Source: an uncultured Bacteroidales bacterium
GTDB taxonomy: Bacteria; Bacteroidota; Bacteroidia; Bacteroidales; Muribaculaceae
DNA length: 50,353 nucleotides
Reading direction: 5' to 3'
Assembly: GCA_902792435.1 (NCBI GenBank)
Contig: CADAZN010000023.1
Coordinates: 1 to 50,353, forward strand
Positions 9,702 to 17,863 of this stretch are shown in pieces. Each line of letters starts with the position of its first letter. Positions within the stretch are counted from its first letter, which is position 1. A program made the translations under genes and the position numbers. A model generated the notes under the pieces. The model was given only the letters and a program-made list of their open reading frames with translations, was not told the DNA's origin and ran no database searches.

Positions 9702-12533
9702 ATGAATAAGCTAATAAAATATCTATGGCTGCTGCTCGTCGTGACAATGACGGCAAGCTATGCCCACGCCAGCCGCAGCAACCTGTACCTGCAAGGCAGC
9801 GAAATGCCCAATGCGCTTCTCTATCTGCCAGGGCCGCCCGACACGACGATGCTGGCCCTCAATGGCGACTATGCCCGATGGACATGGGGCAAGAGTGTGC
9901 GACCCACACCCAGGGGCGAGATGGCTAGCGATGATGAGCTGTTTGGCATGGAGCGCATGTGCGCAATCTATAGCAAGATACTGGGCATCAACATCAGCCA
10001 GGAAAGCACTCCAGCAATCTACCGGCTGATGGAACGTTCGGGAGAAACGGGCTCAATCTCCTGCTTGGCGATGCAACTTGCCAACTTCCGCAAGCGGCCT
10101 TTCGTGCTCATGAATGAGACCACATGGGGAACTTATGACGACCCTGTCGACCTGGGCAGGAAAAGCTCCTATCCATCTTCACACACTGCCTTTGGATGGG
10201 GTACCGCACTTGCCCTTGCCGAAATGGTTCCCTACCTGCAAGACATCATCTTGAGGCGAGGACTTGACTATGGCATCAGCCGAGTGATTGTGGGAGCACA
10301 CTGGCAAAGCGATGTCGATGCCGCAATACTTTGCGCCTCGGCCGCCATAGCACGGTCACACGCAACCACCAAATACCAAGCCGACCTTGCTGCCGCTCGC
10401 AACGAATACATGCAGCTCACTGCACTCAGCGAGAGCCAGATAAATGAAAGCACAACGCCCTCGGCACTCTTAATCCTTGACGCTCCCGCTATGGGTGACT
10501 CCTATTTCTACTACGGCGACGTGGCACCTTACTGGTTGGCAAAAGGTGAGCGTGACACCGAGCGTGGAGCCCAAGCCATCATTGATTCCAACCTTAACGA
10601 TCTCGTTATCATCAATGGGTTTTCCGAGTGCACAGGGACCGAAATCTCCAGCAGCACCACCCCCTGCATCAGCGCGCTCATCAAATCGGCAAAGCACTAT
10701 ATAGAACAGCAGGCCAAGGCAATGGGTGCCGACTGGTATCGCCCACACCCCTATGTGCAACTAGCCGCCCCCACCATGCTACCTGACCAAGAAGCTAGCC
10801 ACAGCAACGAGTCGAGCTACCCCTCGCTGCAAGCTGTGGTGGGATGGGGGCTAGCACTGCTACTCACCGAGGTCATGCCCGACTGCCAAGAACAAATCTT
10901 AAAACATGGCTATGACACGGGATGGAGCAGCGTTATAACAGGATACCATTATCCTACCGACGTGCAAGCAGGAAGGGTGATGGCTGCTTGCTTGGTTGCA
11001 AAGATGCACAACGAGACTAAATACTACAACATGCTCAGATCGGCCAGGCAGGAATATGCCAACCTGGCTACTAAAAACTCCCGACCCACCCCAAGAGCCC
11101 TTTCACCACAACTGCCTTCTCCTCCCGACTCGTCGAGTGTGAGTTTTGCTGCCGACTTCTACCGATGGAGTTGGGGCAAGAGCATGCGCAACACTGAGCG
11201 TGGCGAAATGGCTCGTCATGACTCGCAATGCGACATCAGCCACCTGTGCGACATCTATAGCGGGATTCTGGGAATCAACATCAACGAGAACTCGTCGCCT
11301 GCCATCTTCTACATGATTTCACAAGCTGCACAAGCTGGCAAAACCAGCATTCAGGCGATATCCACTAATCAATCCCGCAAGCAACCCTTTGAGCTAATGA
11401 ACGAGCAGCCATGGGGCATCAACGACTCCAGCAGCGCGACATCCCACCCCTCGGCCCATGCCGCAATGGTGTGGAGCACGGCACTAGCAGTTGCACAAAT
11501 GGCGCCTCAGCTCCAAGACAGCATTCTCTCTCGAGCCATGCAATGTGCCAACAGCGGCGTCATTACAGGATTCTGCTGGCAGAGCGATGTTGACAATGCC
11601 ATTCCGTGTGGCAGCATGGCAATGGCACACTTACGCAGCAACAGCAACTTCACGACTCTTGCCGATGAAGCACAAAACGAATACCTGCAACTCTCAGGAC
11701 TATCAATCAACGATTTAGACTCTCAATTTCCATCTATAAACAAGATTATTGACCCAGTAGCAGGAGTCGACGATGTGCACTTTTTCTACGACCTTGACAA
11801 ATACTGGCAAGGAAAGGCTCTACGCGACACCGAGCGAGGGATTCTGGCCAACGAGGATGCATCTATCGACAACAGCTACATCATCAACATGTTCAACGAC
11901 TGTGCAACCACAATCAATATTTCTAAAGAAAACACTCCTCACATCGTTACACTCATCGAGATGTTAAAACTATCACTTAACTCTCACACCACCAATCTAA
12001 AAAATGCCTTACCTCGATGGCGACCCTACAGGCAGTTCAACGAAACGATACCTTATGGAGGAGAGGCATGGCAACATTATTCCGAGTCGTCCTATCCGTC
12101 ACGACATGCTTTACTGGGATGGGGAATCGCTTTAGTGCTCGCCGAGATCATGCCCGACTGCCACTATGCCATAACAAAACGAGGGTTCGACTATGGCGAG
12201 AGCCGCGTCATCACAGGATTGTGCTATGCCAGTGATGCACGAGATGCTAGAACCATAGCAGCAGCAACCACCAACAGCCTGCACAAGATTCCTCTTTTCG
12301 CTACATTGATAAATGAGGCAAAGGCCGAATATAAGCAAAAGAAAATGCCTTATGGCGACGTCAATGGCGATTACGCTGTAACAAGCACTGACCTCACAGC
12401 TCTTTACAACTGGTTGCTTAACGAAGACGACAGTAATATTGTCAACGGAGACCTTGATGGTAGCGGCGACATCACTGCCAGCGACATCACCATTGTCTAC
12501 AACATTCTTCTTGGACAAAATGTAGAAAATTGA
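9702..12533 (+). CDS. Secreted protein with four class A acid phosphatase-like modules and a dockerin-like tail
   Basis: A 943-aa protein with a signal peptide (LLLVVTMTASYAHA). Four repeated modules follow, each shaped like a PhoN-type class A acid phosphatase (PAP2 superfamily). Module 1 has the full set: RKRPF, SSYPSSHTAFGWG (near 155) and SRVIVGAHWQSDVD (near 192). Module 2 has PSLQ instead of PSxH and SS instead of SR (near 370). Module 3 has PSAH but SG for SR, and C for the second His (near 580). Module 4 has PSRH and SR but C for the second His (near 795). Thus only module 1 looks catalytically complete. Residues about 884-935 hold two Ca-binding dockerin-type repeats (DVNGDYAVTSTDLTALYNWL and DLDGSGDITASDITIVYNIL). 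ATG 9702 was chosen over TTG 9684, which lies in the promoter. Function beyond phosphomonoester hydrolysis is unknown. Confidence 0.85.
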   Translation: MNKLIKYLWLLLVVTMTASYAHASRSNLYLQGSEMPNALLYLPGPPDTTMLALNGDYARWTWGKSVRPTPRGEMASDDELFGMERMCAIYSKILGINISQESTPAIYRLMERSGETGSISCLAMQLANFRKRPFVLMNETTWGTYDDPVDLGRKSSYPSSHTAFGWGTALALAEMVPYLQDIILRRGLDYGISRVIVGAHWQSDVDAAILCASAAIARSHATTKYQADLAAARNEYMQLTALSESQINESTTPSALLILDAPAMGDSYFYYGDVAPYWLAKGERDTERGAQAIIDSNLNDLVIINGFSECTGTEISSSTTPCISALIKSAKHYIEQQAKAMGADWYRPHPYVQLAAPTMLPDQEASHSNESSYPSLQAVVGWGLALLLTEVMPDCQEQILKHGYDTGWSSVITGYHYPTDVQAGRVMAACLVAKMHNETKYYNMLRSARQEYANLATKNSRPTPRALSPQLPSPPDSSSVSFAADFYRWSWGKSMRNTERGEMARHDSQCDISHLCDIYSGILGININENSSPAIFYMISQAAQAGKTSIQAISTNQSRKQPFELMNEQPWGINDSSSATSHPSAHAAMVWSTALAVAQMAPQLQDSILSRAMQCANSGVITGFCWQSDVDNAIPCGSMAMAHLRSNSNFTTLADEAQNEYLQLSGLSINDLDSQFPSINKIIDPVAGVDDVHFFYDLDKYWQGKALRDTERGILANEDASIDNSYIINMFNDCATTINISKENTPHIVTLIEMLKLSLNSHTTNLKNALPRWRPYRQFNETIPYGGEAWQHYSESSYPSRHALLGWGIALVLAEIMPDCHYAITKRGFDYGESRVITGLCYASDARDARTIAAATTNSLHKIPLFATLINEAKAEYKQKKMPYGDVNGDYAVTSTDLTALYNWLLNEDDSNIVNGDLDGSGDITASDITIVYNILLGQNVEN

Positions 12534-12541
12534 TGCTAATT

Positions 12542-12573
12542 TTTGTTACTTAGGCCATTTTTTACTAATTTTA
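12542..12573 (+). promoter_or_regulatory. Probable promoter of hppA
   Basis: TTTG at 12542-12545, a 20-nt spacer, then TAATTTTA at 12566-12573, one base off TAnnTTTG. It lies about 80 nt before the hppA start. Confidence 0.5.
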
Positions 12574-12656
12574 CACGCTCAAATCATAGGCTTACCATGA
12601 GATGACGCACTAATTATCTATAACATAGACATTTCAATTAAATCTATAATAAGTAT

Positions 12657-15050
12657 ATGAAAAAATTAATTTCTGCATTGGCAATGTTGATGCTTCCGGT
12701 TTCGCTCATGGCTAGCGAGGCCGACCTGAAAATGCCCGAGGGATTTGCTGACAATGCGAGCGTCCTGTACTGGGGATTTTTAATTGTGATTTTAGGCCTT
12801 CTGTTTGGCCTTTGGCAATTCAGCCGAGTAAAAAAACTCAAAGCTCACAGCTCAATGCTTGAGATTGGCAACGTAATTTTCAAGACATGCTCTACCTACC
12901 TCAAGCAGCAAGGTAAGTTCTTGGGAATCCTGTTCCTCTTTATTGGTGCAGCCATTGCATTGTACTTTGGCCTGCTGTCGGGAATGGGTGTAGGTTCGGT
13001 ATTCCTCATCCTTGGATGGACCATTATTGGTATTTTGGGCTCATATGCTGTGGCTTGGTTTGGCGTGAGAATGAATACCCTCGCCAACGCTCGCATGGCG
13101 TTTGCATCACTTCGCCGTCGCCCTCTCGACCTGCTGAACATCCCATTGTCGGCTGGTATGAGCATTGGCGTCGTGCTGATTTGCGTTGAGCTGCTCCTGA
13201 TGCTTGTCATCTTGATGTTTATGCCTGCCGACCTGGCTGGTAGCTGCTTCATTGGCTTCGCCATTGGCGAATCGCTTGGAGCAAGTGCTCTGCGTATCGC
13301 CGGTGGTATCTTCACCAAGATTGCCGACATTGGTAGCGACCTGATGAAGGTGGTATTCAAGATTGGCGAGGACGACCCACGCAACCCTGGTGTTATTGCC
13401 GACTGTACTGGTGACAACGCTGGTGACTCGATTGGCCCGACTGCCGATGGTTTTGAAACTTACGGCGTTACTGGTGTGGCTCTGGTATCGTTTATCCTGC
13501 TTGCCCTCACCGACCCATCTCACCAAATCCAGCTGCTCGTTTGGATTTTTGTGATGCGCATCCTTGGTGTTGTGACATCGGTACTCTCTTATTATATTAA
13601 TGGTGCTCTGTCGAAAGCTAAATACAACAATGCCGACGACCTCAACTTTGAGAAACCACTCACCAGCCTGGTTTGGATTACCTCAATCTTCTCGATTGTA
13701 GCAACCTTCCTCGCAAGCTATTTCTTGCTCAGCGATCTGGGTAACGGATGGTGGATTGGTCTTGCAACCATCATCTCTTGTGGTACTCTTGGCGCTGCTC
13801 TTATCCCCGAAATCACTAAGTGGTTCACCTCTCCTACCTCAACTCACGTGAAAGAAGTTGTAGAGACCTCACGTCAGGGTGGTGCCTCGCTCAACATCCT
13901 CTCGGGTCTTGTGGCAGGTAACTTCGGTGGCTTCTGGACTGGTTTAGTATTCTTCGTGCTCATGCTCATTGCCTATCTTGCCTCTACACAGTTTGGCATG
14001 GCCGACCTGCTTGGCGAGTATCACTCAATCTTCGCCTTCGGCCTCGTGGCATTCGGTATGCTCGGCATGGGTCCTGTGACTATCGCAGTTGACAGCTATG
14101 GCCCTGTTACCGACAACGCACAGAGTGTTTATGAGCTCTCACTCATCGAGGACGATATTGAGAAGGCTAAGACCGACATCGAGAACGACTTTGGCTTTAC
14201 CCCCGACTTTGAGAAAGCAAAATATTACCTTGAGGCCAATGATGGCGCCGGCAACACCTTCAAGGCTACAGCCAAGCCCGTGCTCATTGGTACTGCTGTG
14301 GCAGGTGCTACAACCATGATTTTCTCGTTGATTCTCATGCTCCAGCACACCTTGGGCATCGACCCAGCCAGCATCCTCAACCTCTTGAACCCCTACTCAA
14401 TCCTTGGTTTTATCCTTGGTGGTTGTGTAGTATTCTGGTTCACTGGTTCATCAATGCAGGCTGTTACCACTGGTGCCAACCGTGCTGTCGACTTCATCAA
14501 GAAGAACATCAAGCTCGACGCTAACGCTCCCAAGAAGGCCGACATCAGCAAGAGCCAAGAAGTAGTGCGCATCTGTACCGAGTATGCACAGAAGGGTATG
14601 CTCAACATCTTCATCGCAATCTTCTGCTTCGCGCTTGGCTTCGCTTGCCTGTCATCGCCAGGCAGCATTGGCGGCAATGATGCAGCTTGCCTCTTTGTAA
14701 GTTACCTCATTTCTATCGCAGTATTTGGTCTGTTCCAGGCTGTATTCATGGCTAATGCCGGTGGTGCTTGGGACAATGCCAAGAAAGTGGTTGAGGTAGA
14801 CCTCAAGGCCAAAGGCACTCCACTGCACGATGCAAGCGTGGTGGGCGACACCGTGGGCGACCCATTCAAGGACACCAGCTCGGTAGCGCTGAACCCCATC
14901 ATCAAGTTCACCACCCTCTTTGGTGTACTTGCCATGGAGATTGCCATTAGCGACAGCTTCAAGGAACTTGCCCCCTACTTCGGCATTGGTTTCGTGCTCA
15001 TCGCTATTTACTTCGTGTACCGCTCTTTCTACAAGATGAAATCATTCTAA
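12657..15050 (+). CDS. hppA: Membrane-bound pyrophosphatase (ion-pumping, HppA)
   Basis: A 797-aa integral membrane enzyme coupling pyrophosphate hydrolysis to H+ or Na+ export. Family motifs are DIGSDLMKVVFKIGEDDPRNPGVIADCTGDNAGDSIG (near 224-260), an acidic substrate site, then DSYGPVTDNAQ (near 479-488) and GDTVGDPFKDTS near the C-terminus. About 16 hydrophobic segments are visible. At GNTFKATAK (532-540) a lysine (K536) occupies the position that is alanine in K+-dependent enzymes; known mutagenesis of this position links Lys to K+ independence, so K+ independence is predicted. The motifs are divergent from textbook versions (GPTADGFET for GMAADLFET). Ion specificity cannot be read by eye. 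The first 20 residues look like a cleavable signal or an extra helix. Confidence 0.92.
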   Translation: MKKLISALAMLMLPVSLMASEADLKMPEGFADNASVLYWGFLIVILGLLFGLWQFSRVKKLKAHSSMLEIGNVIFKTCSTYLKQQGKFLGILFLFIGAAIALYFGLLSGMGVGSVFLILGWTIIGILGSYAVAWFGVRMNTLANARMAFASLRRRPLDLLNIPLSAGMSIGVVLICVELLLMLVILMFMPADLAGSCFIGFAIGESLGASALRIAGGIFTKIADIGSDLMKVVFKIGEDDPRNPGVIADCTGDNAGDSIGPTADGFETYGVTGVALVSFILLALTDPSHQIQLLVWIFVMRILGVVTSVLSYYINGALSKAKYNNADDLNFEKPLTSLVWITSIFSIVATFLASYFLLSDLGNGWWIGLATIISCGTLGAALIPEITKWFTSPTSTHVKEVVETSRQGGASLNILSGLVAGNFGGFWTGLVFFVLMLIAYLASTQFGMADLLGEYHSIFAFGLVAFGMLGMGPVTIAVDSYGPVTDNAQSVYELSLIEDDIEKAKTDIENDFGFTPDFEKAKYYLEANDGAGNTFKATAKPVLIGTAVAGATTMIFSLILMLQHTLGIDPASILNLLNPYSILGFILGGCVVFWFTGSSMQAVTTGANRAVDFIKKNIKLDANAPKKADISKSQEVVRICTEYAQKGMLNIFIAIFCFALGFACLSSPGSIGGNDAACLFVSYLISIAVFGLFQAVFMANAGGAWDNAKKVVEVDLKAKGTPLHDASVVGDTVGDPFKDTSSVALNPIIKFTTLFGVLAMEIAISDSFKELAPYFGIGFVLIAIYFVYRSFYKMKSF

Positions 15051-15082
15051 TCAAGAGAGCAACACACAAAATCTAACACGTC

Positions 15083-15113
15083 AATCCCTGCCGCCTCACC
15101 CGCGACAGGGATT
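15083..15113 (+). terminator. Terminator after hppA
   Basis: AATCCCTG (15083-15090) pairs with CAGGGATT (15106-15113), followed by ACTGTTTT. It lies 33 nt after the hppA stop. Confidence 0.6.
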
Positions 15114-15187
15114 ACTGTTTTACTGAAAAAATAATGACAACATTGTCCTTTTCTAAAAAGCGACACTTAGTATGTAGTTAGAATTTA

Positions 15188-16309
15188 CTAACTACGTTCT
15201 TTAAGCCATAATGCAAAGAATCGATCGTAGACGCGATAGTGACCATTTTCACTTGTCACAAAATCTTTATCTATAAGTGCTTTGGTTGCTGCTACGGTAG
15301 AACTGGGCGAGAGTAACCGATATTTCTTATTGAATGCACCACTTGAAATACTCTTCACATCACCTTCATGTGCTATTGCAATTAGCACAGCACGTTGTTT
15401 CTCGGGCAACTGATTCATCATCGTCTCAAAATTATCGTTGAGAAGATTGATAAGGTATGTCACAGCCTCATCAACCATATCAATGGTAGCCAGTCCACCT
15501 GTTGGAGTGTTCATGAACAAAACATTCATAACACGCTGCAAACACAATGTAACACCATCAAAGAGGTCGTAGACATGCTCAACAACTCCTTCTGCAATAC
15601 TCTTTTTGTGCTTTGCAAACATATCGTTACAAAATGCCACATATTTATCACATGCTATGGGCGCAAGACCCATAGTAATAACCGACTGGTAAAAAGGACG
15701 AGAAGGAGAAGTGAACATTTTTCCCATCAAGTGCCTTCGACTACCACTGAAGATGAAAGTTGCATTTGGACATCGCTGTATATGAGTGCGCAAAGTCGCT
15801 TCAACATCCTCTCCATTGGCATACGAGTTAATTTGCTGGAACTCATCTATTGCCACAATGCATTGACGGTCGGCATTGTTAAGATAGCCAAAAATCTCAT
15901 CAAGTGTGACACCGGGATTATCAATACTTGACAATCCCATCCCCCACACTGGATTGCCAGTGAAGTCAAACGAAACCTCTGCCTTGAGAGAGGTTAATGC
16001 TGCCAAAAACTTTTCCCATGCTTTACGGCCACGTGGCTTAAGTTCATCAAGGATGGCTTTCCCTAACATATTTACAAAGTCCCTTAATGAACTGGTAGAA
16101 TAAATGTCAATTAAGAAAGTATAGTATTCTTTCTTGAGTTCAGGTTGAGAGAAGCAGTGTCTAATTAGATCTGTCTTTCCCAATCTTCTAGGAGAAATCA
16201 ACGCAATATTATTACCATTGGTCAGTAATTTGATAATGTCTCGGGTCTCCTGCTCACGGTCGCAAAAGTACTCCGGGCCAGCATAGCCTCGAGTTATAAA
16301 CGGATTCAT
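15188..16309 (-). CDS. AAA family ATPase (archaeal ATPase-like, ATPase_2 type)
   Basis: A 373-aa protein. Walker A is SPRRLGKT (39-46), with the SPRR lead-in typical of the archaeal-type ATPase_2/DUF234 group. Walker B is IVAIDEFQQ near residue 150. FIFSGSRRHLM near 185 is a sensor-like segment. The C-terminal part, from about 300, looks like a winged helix (VLIAIAHEGDVKSISS, then LLSPSSTVAATKALIDKDFV). Such single-gene ATPases are numerous in Bacteroidales and often occur near mobile or defence genes, but no partner is seen here. Function unknown. It is a lone minus-strand gene with its own promoter. Confidence 0.85.
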   Translation of the reverse strand: MNPFITRGYAGPEYFCDREQETRDIIKLLTNGNNIALISPRRLGKTDLIRHCFSQPELKKEYYTFLIDIYSTSSLRDFVNMLGKAILDELKPRGRKAWEKFLAALTSLKAEVSFDFTGNPVWGMGLSSIDNPGVTLDEIFGYLNNADRQCIVAIDEFQQINSYANGEDVEATLRTHIQRCPNATFIFSGSRRHLMGKMFTSPSRPFYQSVITMGLAPIACDKYVAFCNDMFAKHKKSIAEGVVEHVYDLFDGVTLCLQRVMNVLFMNTPTGGLATIDMVDEAVTYLINLLNDNFETMMNQLPEKQRAVLIAIAHEGDVKSISSGAFNKKYRLLSPSSTVAATKALIDKDFVTSENGHYRVYDRFFALWLKERS

Positions 16310-16328
16310 AGTTCGATATTTTTTGCCA

Positions 16329-16360
16329 CAAAGATAATTGCAACAGTTGAAAAAAACAAG
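16329..16360 (-). promoter_or_regulatory. Promoter of the AAA ATPase gene
   Basis: On the minus strand TATCTTTG (complement of 16329-16336) is preceded, after a 20-nt spacer, by CTTG (complement of 16357-16360), close to TTTG. The -7 element ends about 20 nt before the start codon. Confidence 0.65.
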
Positions 16361-16377
16361 AAATTAGGCCTAAAAAT

Positions 16378-16422
16378 AATTATTATAAACACAATTATTA
16401 TAAATACAATTATTGTAAATAC
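16378..16422 (+). repeat. Three 15-bp tandem repeats
   Basis: AATTATTATAAACAC, AATTATTATAAATAC and AATTATTGTAAATAC follow each other without gaps in the intergenic region between the divergent AAA ATPase and namZ genes. Each unit contains the near-palindrome AATTATT/ATAA. Confidence 0.8.
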
Positions 16423-16568
16423 AACAAAAACAATAAAACCACAGGCAACGGTTAACAAAAAATTGGTATCAATCAATGTGATTTATCGGGGTTGAAAAGT
16501 TTTTTTGTTTATAAAGAAATTTGTGTGTAAATTTGTTGTTTGAAATTTAAAACAATTAGTTCGTTCTT

Positions 16569-17798
16569 ATGAAACGTTTAAAATCAATAGTTTTGGTAAT
16601 CTTTGCGATTCTGACGGTAGCTAATTGCGGCTGCGTTAACGCCAAGGTTCGCAAGGACCACAAAACCAAGCTGCCCTCACTCACCAAACCTGTGGTGGTT
16701 GGTGCCGAGAGGGTTAGTGAATACCTCCCCATTCTCCAAGGCAAGAGAATTGCTCTGTTGAGCAACCAAACGGGCGTGGTTGGCCCTCATCACAACAAGC
16801 ACACACTTGACCTGCTGCTCGAGAAGGGGCTGAACGTGACCACTATCTTCTCGCCCGAGCATGGGTTCCGGGGAAAAGCCGATGCTGGCGAGCATGTGAA
16901 AAGCAGCGTGGACGAGAAGACGGGAATCCCCATCGCCTCGCTCTACGAGGGCAAGAGCCGTATGCCATCAAAGGAGACTATGGACCGCTTTGATGTCATA
17001 GTAACCGACATACAGGACGTGGGACTGCGTTTCTACACCTACTATATCACCATGGTCAACATGATGGACGCAGCAGCTGCCTATGACAAGGAGTTTGTGG
17101 TCTTTGACCGTCCCAACCCCAATGGCATGACAGTCGACGGTCCCATCCTCGACATGAATCTCAAGAGTGGCGTGGGATGGCTGCCCATCCCCACAGTGCA
17201 CGGCATGACAATGGGCGAGATAGCACAGATGACTAACGGTGAGGGCTGGCTCAAAGATGGCAAGAAGATCAAGCTCACCGTCATCCCCTGCAAGAACTAC
17301 ACCCACCAGACCCGCTACAAGCTGCCAGTGGCCCCGTCGCCCAACCTGCCTAATATGCTCTCTATCTATCTCTACCCTTCCACTTGCTATTTTGAGGGCA
17401 CACCAGTGAGCCTGGGGCGCGGCACCAAATGGCCGTTCCAAGTATATGGTCATCCTAACATGAAAGGCTATAAGTTCTCTTTCACGCCCACTAGCTTGCC
17501 TGGCGCCAAGAATCCGCCACAACTAGGCAAACTGTGCCACGGCGTTGACCTTCACAACCTCAAGGCCGAAGACGTGATTGCCAAGGGCATGAATCTGGAA
17601 TATGTAATCGACGCTTACCGCAACCTCAACATGGGCGACAAGTTCTTCACCTCATTCTTTGACAAACTCGCAGGCCGCACTTACATTCGCGAAATGATAC
17701 AGGCTGGCAAGAGCGCCGACGAGATTCGCGAGATGTGGCAAGAGGATGTTGAGAAATTCAAAGAGCAACGCCGCCCCTACCTCCTCTACTCTGAATAA
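16569..17798 (+). CDS. namZ: Exo-beta-N-acetylmuramidase NamZ family (DUF1343)
   Basis: A 409-aa exported protein of the DUF1343 family; the Bacillus subtilis member NamZ removes terminal MurNAc from peptidoglycan fragments. Seen here: an N-terminal hydrophobic segment with a Cys pair (NCGCVNA), then LLSNQTGV (near 70), SPEHGFRGKADAGE (near 97), DIQDVGLRFYTY (near 145), FDRPNPNG (near 178) and TVHGMTMGE (near 212), the family's signature order. The length is typical. A sodium:solute symporter follows 65 nt later and could take up the released sugar, which is inference. Confidence 0.87.
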   Translation: MKRLKSIVLVIFAILTVANCGCVNAKVRKDHKTKLPSLTKPVVVGAERVSEYLPILQGKRIALLSNQTGVVGPHHNKHTLDLLLEKGLNVTTIFSPEHGFRGKADAGEHVKSSVDEKTGIPIASLYEGKSRMPSKETMDRFDVIVTDIQDVGLRFYTYYITMVNMMDAAAAYDKEFVVFDRPNPNGMTVDGPILDMNLKSGVGWLPIPTVHGMTMGEIAQMTNGEGWLKDGKKIKLTVIPCKNYTHQTRYKLPVAPSPNLPNMLSIYLYPSTCYFEGTPVSLGRGTKWPFQVYGHPNMKGYKFSFTPTSLPGAKNPPQLGKLCHGVDLHNLKAEDVIAKGMNLEYVIDAYRNLNMGDKFFTSFFDKLAGRTYIREMIQAGKSADEIREMWQEDVEKFKEQRRPYLLYSE

Positions 17799-17809
17799 CA
17801 CAAAAAAAC

Positions 17810-17857
17810 TTATTACTTTTTACTTATTACTTTTTACTTCCTACTTTTTACTTATTA
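17810..17857 (+). repeat. Low-complexity CTTATTACTTTTTA repeats
   Basis: CTTATTACTTTTTA is repeated about three times with small changes between namZ and the symporter. It is a short tandem array with no evident coding role, and is unlikely to terminate transcription because it has no stem. Confidence 0.7.
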
Positions 17858-17863
17858 ATCAAA

